In this document: one piece after another, positions 32,831 to 44,962 of the stretch | Layout of the letters: every line of letters begins with the position of its first letter | Position numbering within the stretch: the stretch's first letter is position 1 | Source: Bradyrhizobium sp. | GTDB taxonomy: Bacteria; Pseudomonadota; Alphaproteobacteria; Rhizobiales; Xanthobacteraceae | Assembly (NCBI RefSeq): GCF_016219575.1 | Contig: NZ_JACRMG010000009.1 | Coordinates: forward strand, 930,001 to 994,000 | Direction: 5' to 3' | DNA length: 64,000 nt | Notes under the pieces: generated by a model | The model's input: only the letters and a program-made list of their open reading frames with translations | Told to the model about the DNA's origin: nothing | Database searches by the model: none | Position numbers and translations under genes: made by a program

Positions 32831-33376
32831 TCACTTGATGTCGGATGCGACCTGCACCTTCACCATCTTGTCCGGATTGGCCGGGGGCTCGCCCTTGTTG
32901 ATCTTGTCGACGACGTCCATGCCCTGCACGACATCGCCGATCACGGTGTACTTGCCGTTGAGAAAGGAGGCATCGGCAAAGCAGATGAAGAACTGCGCGT
33001 TCGCGCTGTCGACGCTGTCGCCGCGCCGTGCCATGCCGACCACGCCGCGCTTGAAGGGCGTGGAGGAAAATTCCTGCTTCAGCATCGGGTATTTCGAGCC
33101 GCCGGTGCCGTTGAATTTCTCGCCGTCGCCGGTCTGCGCCATGAAACCGTCGATGACGCGGTGGAACGGCACGTTGTTGTAGAAGCCGTCGCGGGCGAGC
33201 TGCTTGATGCGTGCGGCATGGCCGGGCGCGAGGTCGGCGCGCAGCGCGATGACGATGCGGCCCTTGCTGGAGTCGATCACGATGGCATTGGCCTTGTCGA
33301 GATTGGCCGGCAGCGGCTGGGCGAGCGCGGGAGCCGCGCAGACCAGCGCGGCGAAAAGGGCGAGGACTCGGATCAT
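32831..33376 (-). CDS. Periplasmic cyclophilin-type peptidyl-prolyl isomerase
   Basis: A 181-residue PpiA-like protein with a signal peptide (residues 1-19, ending APALAQ). The cyclophilin core is intact with FHRVIDGFMAQTGDG and AQFFICFADASFLNG. It is a paralogue of the cytoplasmic enzyme encoded downstream. It lies 43 bp after coaD on the same strand, so coaD-ppi-TonB-C-like-ppi may form one transcript. Confidence 0.93.
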   Translation of the reverse strand: MIRVLALFAALVCAAPALAQPLPANLDKANAIVIDSSKGRIVIALRADLAPGHAARIKQLARDGFYNNVPFHRVIDGFMAQTGDGEKFNGTGGSKYPMLKQEFSSTPFKRGVVGMARRGDSVDSANAQFFICFADASFLNGKYTVIGDVVQGMDVVDKINKGEPPANPDKMVKVQVASDIK

Positions 33377-33419
33377 GGAAACTCCGGAGCTGATGAACGA
33401 TTAGGGCGCTGACGTCGCG

Positions 33420-33914
33420 TCAGCCGAATTTGGCCTTCAGGGCTTTGGCGACCGCAGGCGGCACAAAGGCGGAGACGTCGCCGCCCATGCCCGCGATCTG
33501 GCGTACCAGTGTGGCGGTGATCGGGCGGACAGCGACCGAGGCCGGCAGGAACACGGTATGGACTTCCGGCGCCATGGTCTCGTTCATGCCCGCGATCTGC
33601 ATCTCGTAGTCGAGATCGGTGCCGTCGCGCAGACCCCGAATCATGATGGTGGCGCCGGCCTTCTGGGCCGCCGTCACGGTCAGGTTGTCGTAGGTATTGC
33701 AGTCGAAGGCGCAGCCGGCCTTCTGGGCGATCGGTCCGAACACCGCCCGGACCATGTCCAGGCGCTCCTCGGTCGAAAACAGCGGCTTCTTGCCGGGATG
33801 CACCCCGATCGAGACGATCAGTTTGTCGCAGAGGGTGACGGCATGCCGGACCACGTCCTGGTGGCCGTTCGTGACGGGATCGAAGGAGCCGGGATAAAGC
33901 GCGATACGGGGCAT
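33420..33914 (-). CDS. coaD: Phosphopantetheine adenylyltransferase
   Basis: A 164-residue enzyme of coenzyme A synthesis, joining ATP and 4'-phosphopantetheine. The nucleotidyltransferase motif is [16 protein letters not shown] (TxGH form), and the second motif is [12 protein letters not shown]. The length is typical. It heads the minus-strand group with the cyclophilins, and is followed on the other side by a 277-bp spacer in which I see no gene. Confidence 0.95.
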   Translation of the reverse strand: MPRIALYPGSFDPVTNGHQDVVRHAVTLCDKLIVSIGVHPGKKPLFSTEERLDMVRAVFGPIAQKAGCAFDCNTYDNLTVTAAQKAGATIMIRGLRDGTDLDYEMQIAGMNETMAPEVHTVFLPASVAVRPITATLVRQIAGMGGDVSAFVPPAVAKALKAKFG

Positions 33915-34191
33915 ATGCCCCCTCTAGCCTGCCCGGCCCAAGCCGGCAAGGTTCCCTGACCCCGGCCCAAAGGGCGGAAATCTATTTTGCCTCGGCCAAT
34001 GAACCACTTGGCCTCCCGGCGCGTCTTCCAGGGCAGGTAATGATTGTTTCGTCCCGGCCGCCGGCACGAAACAAAACCGGCGCCGGACGAAACCATTTTC
34101 CGCATTGGAGAAGACGTCCCGAAACCGGGCTTGGTTACTTAGTCCACCAACGAAACGACGGGCCCGCCGAGGCCCATGACGGGGGACAGTC

Positions 34192-34449
34192 ATGATCAAG
34201 GCAATTTCCGCGGTGGCCGTTGCCGCCTTCATCGCCGCCGCGCTCACCATTCTCCCCGGTTTTGCCCCGCAAGTCGAAGCCAGCGTTCCCGTGGCGCTTG
34301 CGAAGGGCGACCGCCTCGACATCAAGCAGGTCGGCCGCGCGTGCTCCGAACAGGCCTGGCCGAATTTCGAAGCCTCCTGCCTGCGCGGCGCCGGCAACAA
34401 GTTGGTGGTGCGCGAAGCTCGCCTGGTGACGGCCGACCGCACGCCGTAA
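34192..34449 (+). CDS. Small secreted protein (85 aa)
   Basis: An 85-residue protein with a signal peptide (about 1-30, ending VEAS). The mature 55 residues contain GDRLDIKQVGRACSEQAWP and ASCLRGAG, with two cysteines suited to one disulfide. The ATG follows GGGGGACAGTC. Small exported proteins like this are frequent in Bradyrhizobium and have no named function. A strong terminator follows. Confidence 0.72.
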   Translation: MIKAISAVAVAAFIAAALTILPGFAPQVEASVPVALAKGDRLDIKQVGRACSEQAWPNFEASCLRGAGNKLVVREARLVTADRTP

Positions 34450-34492
34450 CTCACTGCCTGCCTACCCCTACTTCCACGTTGCTCTGAATCGA

Positions 34493-34522
34493 AATCCCCG
34501 GGATGCCCCCCGGGGATTTTCG
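34493..34522 (+). terminator. Terminator between small secreted gene and gyrA
   Basis: A ten-base perfect stem, AATCCCCGGG against CCCGGGGATT, with a six-base loop and TTTT after it. It sits between convergent genes and probably serves both. Confidence 0.88.
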
Positions 34523-34586
34523 TTTTCGGGCGCTGCGATACGAAACGACGGCGATCGACAAGGCCACCTGAGCGGCTCGCAACGCG

Positions 34587-37310
34587 CTATTCGCCGTTTC
34601 CGTTGCCGTTCTCTTCCTCGCCGATGTGCTCGACCGAGACGACATGCTCGTCCTCCGCGGTGTCGAACACGATCACGCCCTGGGTCGAGCGGCCGGCGAT
34701 GCGGATGTCCTCGACCGGGCAGCGGATCAGCTGGCCCTTGTCGGTGACCAGCATGATCTGGTCGCTGTCCTCCACGGGGAACGAGGCGACCAGCTTGCCG
34801 TTGCGGTTGTTGACGCTCATGGCGACGATGCCTTTGCCGCCGCGGCCGGTGGTGCGGTACTCGTAGGACGAGGTGCGCTTGCCGTAGCCGTTGACGGAAA
34901 CGGTGAGCACCACCTGCTCCGCCGCCGACATTTCGGCATAACGCTCCTGCGACAGCTGGATCGCATCCGATGCCTCTTCGGCCTCGGCCTCGGTGCCCTC
35001 CTCCGCCGCCGCCTCGCCCGCCACCGCGCGGCGCATCTTCAGATACGCCGAGCGCTCGTCCGATGTGGCCTCGACATGGCGCAGGATCGCCAGCGAAATC
35101 AGCGTGTCGCCTTTCGCAAGCGCAATGCCGCGCACGCCCATCGAGGTGCGGCCGGTGAAGACGCGCACGTCGGTGACGGGGAAGCGGATGCACTGGCCGC
35201 CGGCGGCGGTCAGTAGCACGTCGTCGCGCTCGGTGCAGATCTGCACGTCGACGATGGACTCGCCATCCTCCAGCTTCATGGCGATGATGCCGGAACGGCG
35301 GACGTCGACGAAGTCGGACAGCTTGTTGCGGCGGACGGTGCCGCCGGTCGTGGCGAACATCACGTCGAGATTACCCCAGGAGGATTCATCCTCCGGCAGC
35401 GGCATGATGGTGGTGATACGCTCGCCCTGCTCCAGCGGCAGGATGTTGATCAGGGCCTTGCCGCGCGCATTCGGCGCCGCCATCGGCAGCCGCCAGACCT
35501 TTTCCTTGTAGACCTGGCCGCGCGAGGAGAAGAACAGCACCGGGGTATGCGTGGAGGCCACGAACAGCCGGCTGACGAAATCCTCGTCGCGGGTCTGCAT
35601 GCCGGCGCGGCCCTTGCCGCCGCGGCGCTGCGCCCGGTAGGTCGAGAGCGGCACGCGCTTGACGTAGCCGGCGTGGGAGACGGTGACGACCATGTCCTCG
35701 CGCTGGATCAGGTCCTCGTCCTCGACCTCGTCTTCCTGCTCGACGATCACGGTCTTGCGCGGGGTTGCGAAATCGCTCTTCACATCGGCGAGTTCGGCCT
35801 TGACGATCGCTTGCACCCGAGCGCGCGAGCGCAGGATATCGAGGTAGTCGGCGATTTCGACCGCGAGCTTGTCGAGTTCTTCGGAAATTTCCTCGCGGCC
35901 AAGCGCGGTAAGCCGCTGCAGCCTGAGATCGAGAATGGCCTTGGCCTGCTCGAACGACAGCCGCGCGGTGCCGTCCTCGGCCAGCCTATGGCGCGGATCG
36001 TCGATCAGGGTGATCATGGCGGCGACGTCCCGCGCCGGCCAGTCGCGCGACATCAGGGTGTCTCGCGCGGTGTTCGGATCGGGCGAGGTGCGGATGACGC
36101 GAATGACCTCGTCGATGTTGGCGACCGCGATCGCGAGACCAACCAGGATGTGGGCGCGGTCGCGGGCCTTGTTGAGCAAGAACTTGGTGCGGCGGGTGAC
36201 GACCTGTTCGCGGAAAGCGATGAAGGTGGTCAGAAAATCCTTCAGGTTCATCACCTGCGGCCGGCCGCCATCGAGCGCCAGCATGTTGGCGGCAAAGTTG
36301 GTCTGCAGCGGCGTGAAGCGGTAGAGCTGGTTCAGCACCACGTCGGGAACGGTGTCGCGCTTCAGCTCGACGACCACGCGGAAGCCGTCGCGGTCGGATT
36401 CGTCGCGCAGGTCCGCGATGCCCTCGATCTTCTTTTCGCGGATCAGGTCGGCGATGCGCTCCACCATGGTGGCCTTGTTCACCTGGTAGGGAATTTCCGA
36501 GATGACGATGGCTTCGCGATCCTTGCGGATCGTGTCGATCGATACCTTGCCGCGCATCACGATCGAGCCGCGGCCGAGATGATAGGCTGAACGGATACCC
36601 TGGCGTCCGAGGATGACGCCACCGGTCGGAAAATCCGGTCCCGGGACGATGTTGATGAGGTCGTCGATCCCCAGCGCCGGGTTATCGATCAGCGCCACGC
36701 AGGCGTCGACGATTTCGCCGAGATTGTGCGGCGGGATGTTGGTTGCCATGCCGACCGCGATGCCGCCGGCGCCGTTGACGAGGAGGTTCGGAAACTTCGC
36801 CGGCAGAACCGACGGCTCTTTCTCGGAATTGTCGTAGTTGGGCTGGAAATCGACCGTGTCCTTGTCGATATCACCGAGAACCGCGAGGGCCGATCGCGTC
36901 AGGCGCGCTTCGGTATACCGATAAGCCGCCGGTGGATCGCCATCGACCGAGCCGAAATTGCCCTGGCCGTCGATCAGCGGCACGCGCATGGAAAATTCCT
37001 GCGCCATTCGCACCATCGCGTCGTAGATCGACTGGTCGCCGTGCGGATGATATTTGCCGATCACGTCACCGACGACGCGGGCCGACTTCACGTATTTTTT
37101 GTCCGGCGTGTGTCCTTGCTCGTACATCGAGTACAGGATGCGGCGGTGCACCGGCTTCAAGCCGTCGCGCGCATCCGGCAGCGCACGCGCCACGATCACG
37201 CTCATGGCGTAATCGAGGTAAGAGCGCTTCATCTCGTCGAGGATGGACACGGGACGAATATCTGATGGCGCCGGCGGCTCGCCGGGCTTGTCGTCTTCGT
37301 TATCGGACAA
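34587..37310 (-). CDS. gyrA: DNA gyrase subunit A
   Basis: A 907-residue topoisomerase II subunit that breaks and rejoins DNA with GyrB. The catalytic tyrosine is Tyr132 ([10 protein letters not shown]). Six GyrA blades make the C-terminal domain, ending in an acidic tail ([11 protein letters not shown]). The quinolone region reads [13 protein letters not shown]: Gln93 stands where E. coli has Ser83, with the downstream Asp conserved. A Glu/Ala-rich insert ([16 protein letters not shown]) interrupts the C-terminal propeller. It is transcribed alone. Confidence 0.97.
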   Translation of the reverse strand: MSDNEDDKPGEPPAPSDIRPVSILDEMKRSYLDYAMSVIVARALPDARDGLKPVHRRILYSMYEQGHTPDKKYVKSARVVGDVIGKYHPHGDQSIYDAMVRMAQEFSMRVPLIDGQGNFGSVDGDPPAAYRYTEARLTRSALAVLGDIDKDTVDFQPNYDNSEKEPSVLPAKFPNLLVNGAGGIAVGMATNIPPHNLGEIVDACVALIDNPALGIDDLINIVPGPDFPTGGVILGRQGIRSAYHLGRGSIVMRGKVSIDTIRKDREAIVISEIPYQVNKATMVERIADLIREKKIEGIADLRDESDRDGFRVVVELKRDTVPDVVLNQLYRFTPLQTNFAANMLALDGGRPQVMNLKDFLTTFIAFREQVVTRRTKFLLNKARDRAHILVGLAIAVANIDEVIRVIRTSPDPNTARDTLMSRDWPARDVAAMITLIDDPRHRLAEDGTARLSFEQAKAILDLRLQRLTALGREEISEELDKLAVEIADYLDILRSRARVQAIVKAELADVKSDFATPRKTVIVEQEDEVEDEDLIQREDMVVTVSHAGYVKRVPLSTYRAQRRGGKGRAGMQTRDEDFVSRLFVASTHTPVLFFSSRGQVYKEKVWRLPMAAPNARGKALINILPLEQGERITTIMPLPEDESSWGNLDVMFATTGGTVRRNKLSDFVDVRRSGIIAMKLEDGESIVDVQICTERDDVLLTAAGGQCIRFPVTDVRVFTGRTSMGVRGIALAKGDTLISLAILRHVEATSDERSAYLKMRRAVAGEAAAEEGTEAEAEEASDAIQLSQERYAEMSAAEQVVLTVSVNGYGKRTSSYEYRTTGRGGKGIVAMSVNNRNGKLVASFPVEDSDQIMLVTDKGQLIRCPVEDIRIAGRSTQGVIVFDTAEDEHVVSVEHIGEEENGNGNGE

Positions 37311-37492
37311 AGGGGAATCCGTCAGTTCAAGGCGTTGGAATCATATAGCTGATTTGGCGCCTTCAAACCACTTTTTAAAGCCCGCGCAAAGCGCTTTTTC
37401 CCCTCGTTTTTTCATGGACTTACGGGCGCCGCGGACACCTCTGAAGCAGCCTCCAGAAACGTGCTTCGGGAACCGCGGAATCGGGCAGCCTT

Positions 37493-37891
37493 TCAGGACC
37501 CGAAGACCACCGTATGCATGATCCGCCCGGGCATGAAGGTGAACAGCCCGGCGATGATGAGCGCGCCCCCAAACAGCCAGAGCATCGTGATCTTGTGCCG
37601 CCGCACGTTGTGCCGCCGCGCCGCCATGACGGCGACCACCAGCATCGCGGGCACCCAGATCGATAACAGGTGGATCGGACTCCATGGGCCGACCAGGCGG
37701 ATCTCGTGGATCCACAGCGATGAGATTGCCACGACAGCCATCAATGCCACCCAGATCCAGCCGAGCGTCCGGTGCGGCAGCGTGCCCTTGGGCGCGGCGA
37801 GCTGCACCACGCCCAGCCCAAAGGCCGCCATGGCGGCAAAGGCATGGACGGGGATGGCGGGGGCGGCATCGAGCAGCGGCTTGAGGCTCAT
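37493..37891 (-). CDS. DUF2306-type membrane protein
   Basis: A 132-residue inner-membrane protein from MSLKPLLDAAPAIPVHAF; a further upstream start adds an unlikely polar leader. Four hydrophobic helices are visible, with His residues in PVHAFAA, HRTLGWIWV and HKITMLWLFGG that fit the haem- or quinone-type four-helix proteins of DUF2306. Its function is unknown. It stands alone between gyrA and ssb. Confidence 0.8.
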   Translation of the reverse strand: MSLKPLLDAAPAIPVHAFAAMAAFGLGVVQLAAPKGTLPHRTLGWIWVALMAVVAISSLWIHEIRLVGPWSPIHLLSIWVPAMLVVAVMAARRHNVRRHKITMLWLFGGALIIAGLFTFMPGRIMHTVVFGS

Positions 37892-38129
37892 GGCGGGCTC
37901 TCGCGGTCGGCTCCCCCAAGGGAACGGTTGGGTCAAACTCCTTATGTAAATATCATTAACATTCGAAGCGATCAAAGCGACTGCCACCCAAAACCGCTGC
38001 TGGCTTCGGACAGGAATTCCATCTGGCTACAAGGCAAAGCTGCAAGCTTGGATCAGGCGCTTACAAGACGTAAACGCCTGCAGTCACGAAAGAAATTCTC
38101 GCGCTTCGGAAGCCTAAGAGGCCGGCCGT

Positions 38130-38609
38130 TCAGAACGGGATGTCGTCGTTCATGTCGCTGTTGCGCGAACCGCCTGCAGCCGCGACGCGGCGCGGGGCCG
38201 GGCTCGAACTGCCGAAGTCGCCGCTGCCCTCGTCGGCAAAGCTGCCGCCACCGCCGCCGCGGCCGTCGAGCATGGTGAGGGTCGAGTTGAAGCCCTGCAG
38301 CACCACCTCCGTGGAGTATTTCTCGACCCCGCTCTGGTCGGTCCATTTGCGGGTCTGCAGCTGGCCCTCGATATAAACCTTGGCGCCCTTCTTCAGGTAC
38401 TGCTCGGCGACCTTGCACAGCCCCTCGTTGAAGATCACGACGCGGTGCCACTCGGTCTTTTCCTTGCGCTCGCCGGTGGCCTTGTCGCGCCAGGTCTCCG
38501 AGGTCGCCACGCTGAGATTGGCGATCGGACGCCCGTCCTGGGTACGCCGGATTTCCGGATCCTTGCCCAGATTGCCGACCAGGATCACCTTGTTCACACT
38601 TCCCGCCAT
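38130..38609 (-). CDS. ssb: Single-stranded DNA-binding protein
   Basis: A 159-residue SSB starting [19 protein letters not shown], with a GGAGAG site; an ATG eight codons earlier is less likely. The OB-fold covers about 1-110 ([30 protein letters not shown]). A Gly-rich linker follows, and the tail ends DMNDDIPF, the tip that binds repair and replication partners. A perfect SOS box lies 160 bp upstream, so LexA control is likely. Confidence 0.95.
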   Translation of the reverse strand: MAGSVNKVILVGNLGKDPEIRRTQDGRPIANLSVATSETWRDKATGERKEKTEWHRVVIFNEGLCKVAEQYLKKGAKVYIEGQLQTRKWTDQSGVEKYSTEVVLQGFNSTLTMLDGRGGGGGSFADEGSGDFGSSSPAPRRVAAAGGSRNSDMNDDIPF

Positions 38610-39032
38610 CGCCGCTCTCCACGCTCCAATCACTGGTCAACCGGGCCGGCACCTTCATGGCCAGCTCGCCGCGCCCGCCCGCCGACCTATACGCTCAACG
38701 GCGGGGCTTTCCCTAAGCTCCAGCCGAGGGCATCCCGGTTATCCACATATAGCACTGAACCGCCCGATGTTCCAGTTTTGTTCCGGATTCTTGCCGGAGG
38801 CCCGACGAACTCCCCGGGACCGGGACGGAACCCCGGCTCGACCGATTCGGGTCGCGGGAATTTCTAAACAAATCATTAACTTGTTCCGACATCACTTCGT
38901 TGCCGAGTGTTGCATTTGGGAGACGGCCTCCAGCGGCAGAATCCTGTAAATTCATCGATGGATGGACTTGGCGCTCGCGCCGAAAAACCGCTTCGGGACC
39001 AACGGAAGCGGAAAAGAACCGGAGAGAGAGAG
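38610..39032. promoter_or_regulatory. 423-bp divergent region between ssb and porin gene
   Basis: No supportable gene is present; an 80-codon open frame on the minus strand lacks a ribosome site. The region holds the promoters of both flanking genes, the SOS box at 38769-38783, and an AT-richer stretch (38865-38960) just before the porin gene. Confidence 0.5.
38769..38783. promoter_or_regulatory. LexA SOS box upstream of ssb
   Basis: GTTCCAGTTTTGTTC is an exact match to the alphaproteobacterial LexA site GTTC-N7-GTTC. It lies about 160 bp before ssb and 250 bp before the porin gene. ssb is the expected SOS target. Confidence 0.75.
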
Positions 39033-39794
39033 ATGAAGAAGTTTCTGCTCGGTATTGCCGGCGTCATTGCGCTGGTTGCACCGGCCTCTGCCGCGGATCT
39101 CGCTGCGCGTCCTTACGCGAAGGCGCCCGCGATGATTGCCGCCGTGTACGACTGGAGCGGTTTCTACATCGGCGCCAACGGCGGCTGGGGTTCGAGCCAC
39201 AAGTGCTGGGACCTGCAGAACGGCCTTGGTGTTTTCGTCGCGAGCGATGGTTGCCACGACGCCACCGGCGGAGTTGCTGGCGGCCAGATCGGCTACCGCT
39301 GGCAGGCCGGCACCTGGGTGTTCGGTGTCGAAGGCCAGGGTAACTGGGCCGACCTCAAGGGCCGCAATGTTGCTGTCACTGCTCCCGCCTTCACCAATGA
39401 ATCGAAGATCGGCGCGTTCGGCCTGCTGACCGGCCAGGTCGGCTATGCCGCCAACAACGTGCTGCTCTACGTCAAGGGCGGCGCCGCTGTCACCGATGAC
39501 CGCTTCCGGACCTACTTCACGGGCACCAACGTGCCCGTCACCAACACCGTCAGCGATACCCGCTGGGGCGGCGTCGTCGGCGCCGGCCTTGAGTTCGGCT
39601 TCTCCCCGAACTGGTCGGCAGCGATCGAATACGACCACCTGTTCATGGGCAGCCGCACCTACACCTTCAACAACAACGGCAACTTCGCCGCAGCCGGAAC
39701 GTTCTTTGCGCAGGAGCGCGTCAAGCAGGACGTCGACCTCGTCACGGTCCGCGTGAACTATCGCTGGGGCGGCCCGGTCGTCGCGAAGTACTGA
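39033..39794 (+). CDS. Outer-membrane beta-barrel protein (Omp25/31 type)
   Basis: A 253-residue outer-membrane protein. The signal peptide MKKFLLGIAGVIALVAPASA is cut before ADLAARPY. The opening WSGFYIGANGGWGSS and the closing VNYRWGGPVVAKY, ending in an aromatic-rich last strand, are characteristic of the rhizobial Omp25/31 eight-stranded barrels. The ATG follows GGAGAGAGAGAG. A strong terminator lies 27 bp after the stop, so the gene is monocistronic and, judging by its signals, highly expressed. Confidence 0.9.
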   Translation: MKKFLLGIAGVIALVAPASAADLAARPYAKAPAMIAAVYDWSGFYIGANGGWGSSHKCWDLQNGLGVFVASDGCHDATGGVAGGQIGYRWQAGTWVFGVEGQGNWADLKGRNVAVTAPAFTNESKIGAFGLLTGQVGYAANNVLLYVKGGAAVTDDRFRTYFTGTNVPVTNTVSDTRWGGVVGAGLEFGFSPNWSAAIEYDHLFMGSRTYTFNNNGNFAAAGTFFAQERVKQDVDLVTVRVNYRWGGPVVAKY

Positions 39795-39820
39795 GCTTCG
39801 CCAAAACTTTCTCTCTCCTG

Positions 39821-39849
39821 AAGGCCGGCCTCGTGCCGGCCTTTTTGTT
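39821..39849 (+). terminator. Terminator of the porin gene
   Basis: The stem AAGGCCGGC pairs perfectly with GCCGGCCTT across the loop CTCGT and is followed by TTTTTG. Confidence 0.92.
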
Positions 39850-39954
39850 TGCATGACCTGCGGCATCCGCGACAACGCCGCTGCTGCTGCCGCCTGCCGC
39901 CACGCCGCAAACTAACCGTTGATGATTCGCGCGCGGCACTGGAAAATGCCGCCC

Positions 39955-39969
39955 GTTCTTCCTACGTTC
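39955..39969. promoter_or_regulatory. LexA SOS box upstream of uvrA
   Basis: GTTCTTCCTACGTTC matches GTTC-N7-GTTC exactly and lies about 137 bp before the uvrA start. A dispersed palindrome separates the box from the gene. Confidence 0.8.
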
Positions 39970-40019
39970 CAGCATATCCTTGGCGTCTGAGCCCGGAACA
40001 ACCGGCTGCGCGCCCCACG

Positions 40020-40066
40020 GCATGATCCGGAAAAGTGGAGGCCGGTTTTCCGATCAGATCATGCGC
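40020..40066. repeat. Dispersed palindrome, GCATGATCCGGAAAAGTGG type
   Basis: GCATGATCCGGAAAAGTGG, then GCCGGTTTTCCGATCAGATCATGCGC, forms an inverted repeat (GCATGATC with GATCATGC; CCGGAAAA with TTTTCCG). It is a familiar dispersed intergenic element in Bradyrhizobium-like genomes. Its end carries an ATG in frame with uvrA. Confidence 0.85.
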
Positions 40067-40105
40067 AACAACAACGGCGCGGATCGCGCGCTTGGGAATG
40101 CCGAT

Positions 40106-43081
<2,976 letters not shown>

Positions 43082-43106
43082 ACTGAATCAAGACGCAAAG
43101 GTGGTC

Positions 43107-43646
43107 ATGAGCGACACATTGCGCCGCGTGCAGGATTTGGTGACGCGTGGCGAATACTTGATATCGCGACATGGCTTTCGCGAACTCCTGGCGGATGATA
43201 TCCTGATCGAAGATGTCCTTGCCGGCGTGGATCGAGCACTACTTCTTGAAGACTATCCCGACTCACGCAAGGAACCCTCTGTCCTGGTCCTGCAGCGCGA
43301 CGGCGATGGCCGGCCGGTTCATGTGATGTGGGGCATACCCAGGAACCAAGGTACGCCCGCAGTCTTGGTGACGGCCTATCGGCCGCTACCCGAACTTTGG
43401 TCCGACGACTTTTATGAAGCGAAACAAGCGATGACCCGGAAGTCCAAGGAGTTCATTCACGAAGGCAGGTTCGCCGCGGAAGTCCCGGTCGATTTGATCG
43501 AGGACGAAACTGCGTGGTCGCCATATCTGTCGCCTGACGACGCGCGCAAGCTCGATGCAGTGCGCCTGGCATTGCGCCGGGGCGACGTCTCAGAGGCCGC
43601 AAAATACGGTCGCATCTTTGAGCTGACTCCCGTCGCGGCAAAATAG
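43107..43646 (+). CDS. Fused DUF4258 toxin-like and antitoxin-like protein
   Basis: A 179-residue protein from ATG 43107, with AAAGGTGG before it. Residues 1-105 form a DUF4258 domain, a RelE-like presumed RNase toxin (ISRHGFRELLADDILIEDVL, VHVMWGIP, LVTAYRP). Residues about 109-179 (MTRKSKEFIHEGRFAAEVPV onward, with WSPYLSPDDARKLDAVRLAL) match the small protein usually encoded separately just after DUF4258 genes. Removing one T from the TTTT at 43411-43414 would end the toxin at MKRNKR-stop, with an ATGA overlap to the antitoxin ATG at 43432. The fusion therefore looks like a frameshift product. It starts 25 bp after uvrA. Confidence 0.82.
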   Translation: MSDTLRRVQDLVTRGEYLISRHGFRELLADDILIEDVLAGVDRALLLEDYPDSRKEPSVLVLQRDGDGRPVHVMWGIPRNQGTPAVLVTAYRPLPELWSDDFYEAKQAMTRKSKEFIHEGRFAAEVPVDLIEDETAWSPYLSPDDARKLDAVRLALRRGDVSEAAKYGRIFELTPVAAK

Positions 43647-43654
43647 GGGCCGCC

Positions 43655-44638
43655 ATGCGGGTTTGCTATTTTGTATCATGCCTCTTCGCGCTCATCGCTC
43701 TCGCCGTTTCCACACCAGTCACGGCCGAGCCGCAATCCTTCACCCCCTGGACCATGCCCCAGGTCAGCGCCCTGCCGCGCGATGCCCGCGGCCAATTGAT
43801 CCGCGACGGACGCGACCTCATGCTGGCGACCTACGCGCTTATCGGCCCCAACGTGGCCGATGCTGGGAAGCGGTTCGCCGGCAACAACCTCGCCTGCACC
43901 AACTGCCACCTCGACGGCGGGACGACGAAATTCGGCCTGCCGCTGTTCGGCATCTACAACGACTTCCCCGCCTACAGCGCCCGCACCGGCGCTCCGATCA
44001 GCATCGAGGATCGCATCAACAGCTGCATGACCCGCAGCATGAACGGACGCGCCCTGCCCAACGATGCGCCCGAGATGCGCGCGATGGTGGCTTATGTCGA
44101 ATTCCTGTCGACCGGCGTGCCCGCGGGCCAGCAGGTGCCGGGCCTCGGCGCCGGCAAGATGAAGGAGCTGAAGCGGGCGGCCGACCCCCAGCGGGGCAGC
44201 GCCGTCTACGCCCGCTCCTGCGCCGCCTGCCACAAGCCCGACGGCGCCGGCGTGCTCAGGGATCGCGGTGCGCCCGAGCTCGGCTACATGCTGCCGCCGG
44301 TGTGGGGCCCCGACAGCTACAACGACGGCGCCGGCATGGCGCGGCTGATCAACTTCGCAAACTTCGTCCATTTCAACATGCCGCACGGCGCCGACTATTT
44401 GAATCCGCAGCTGACGCCCGAGCAGGCATGGGACGTCGCAGCCTATGTGCTGTCGCAGCCGCGCCCGCACCGCGCAGGCCTGGACAAGGATTTTCCCGAT
44501 CTGCTCGACAAGCCGGTCGACGCGCCCTATGGCCCCTACGCCGACGGTTTTGGCGAGAAACAGCACAAATACGGACCGTTCGGTCCGATCCGCGACGCCA
44601 TCAAAAAACTGAAGTCCGCCGCCTCCAGGAAGCCGTGA
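43655..44638 (+). CDS. tsdA: Dihaem c-type cytochrome, thiosulfate dehydrogenase TsdA-like
   Basis: A 327-residue periplasmic protein with a signal peptide (about 1-24). Two haem sites are present, CTNCH near residue 84 and CAACH near 191. The block INSCMTRSMNGRALP between them matches TsdA, where a cysteine ligates the active-site haem iron. TsdA oxidises two thiosulfates to tetrathionate or works in reverse. The C-terminus is a long Pro/Lys-rich tail. It begins 8 bp after the fused toxin-antitoxin gene; the association is probably accidental. Confidence 0.8.
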   Translation: MRVCYFVSCLFALIALAVSTPVTAEPQSFTPWTMPQVSALPRDARGQLIRDGRDLMLATYALIGPNVADAGKRFAGNNLACTNCHLDGGTTKFGLPLFGIYNDFPAYSARTGAPISIEDRINSCMTRSMNGRALPNDAPEMRAMVAYVEFLSTGVPAGQQVPGLGAGKMKELKRAADPQRGSAVYARSCAACHKPDGAGVLRDRGAPELGYMLPPVWGPDSYNDGAGMARLINFANFVHFNMPHGADYLNPQLTPEQAWDVAAYVLSQPRPHRAGLDKDFPDLLDKPVDAPYGPYADGFGEKQHKYGPFGPIRDAIKKLKSAASRKP

Positions 44639-44669
44639 AGGCGGCTTCCGCGGGCAACTGGCGAGATGG

Positions 44670-44957
44670 TCAGGCCGCATCCGCGGGGCGCACCCGCCTG
44701 ACGATCTCGGCGCCCTTTTCGCGCTCGACCACGCCGATGTCATACTGGCCCTGCAGATCCAGCCAGAATTGCGCGCTGTTGCCGAAATAGCGGCCGAGCC
44801 GGACTGCCGTGTCAGCCGTGATCGCGCGACGAAAATTCAGAATGTCCGTAATTCGGCCGGACGGCACGCCGATGTCCAGCGAGAGCCGGTTGGCGCTGAG
44901 CTTTCGCGCTCCCATTTCGCGTTTGAGAAAACGTCCTGGATGTATGACGGGGGCCAT
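44670..44957 (-). CDS. higA: HigA-family antitoxin
   Basis: A 95-residue XRE-type helix-turn-helix protein of the HigA group (IHPGRFLKREMGARKLSANR, ITDILNFRRAITADTAVRLG, FGNSAQFWLDLQGQYD). The normal partner HigB would be expected just upstream, but there a DUF433 gene ends 5 bp away instead. It may be a solitary antitoxin or a regulator left after toxin loss. Confidence 0.88.
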   Translation of the reverse strand: MAPVIHPGRFLKREMGARKLSANRLSLDIGVPSGRITDILNFRRAITADTAVRLGRYFGNSAQFWLDLQGQYDIGVVEREKGAEIVRRVRPADAA

Positions 44958-44962
44958 GCTGT

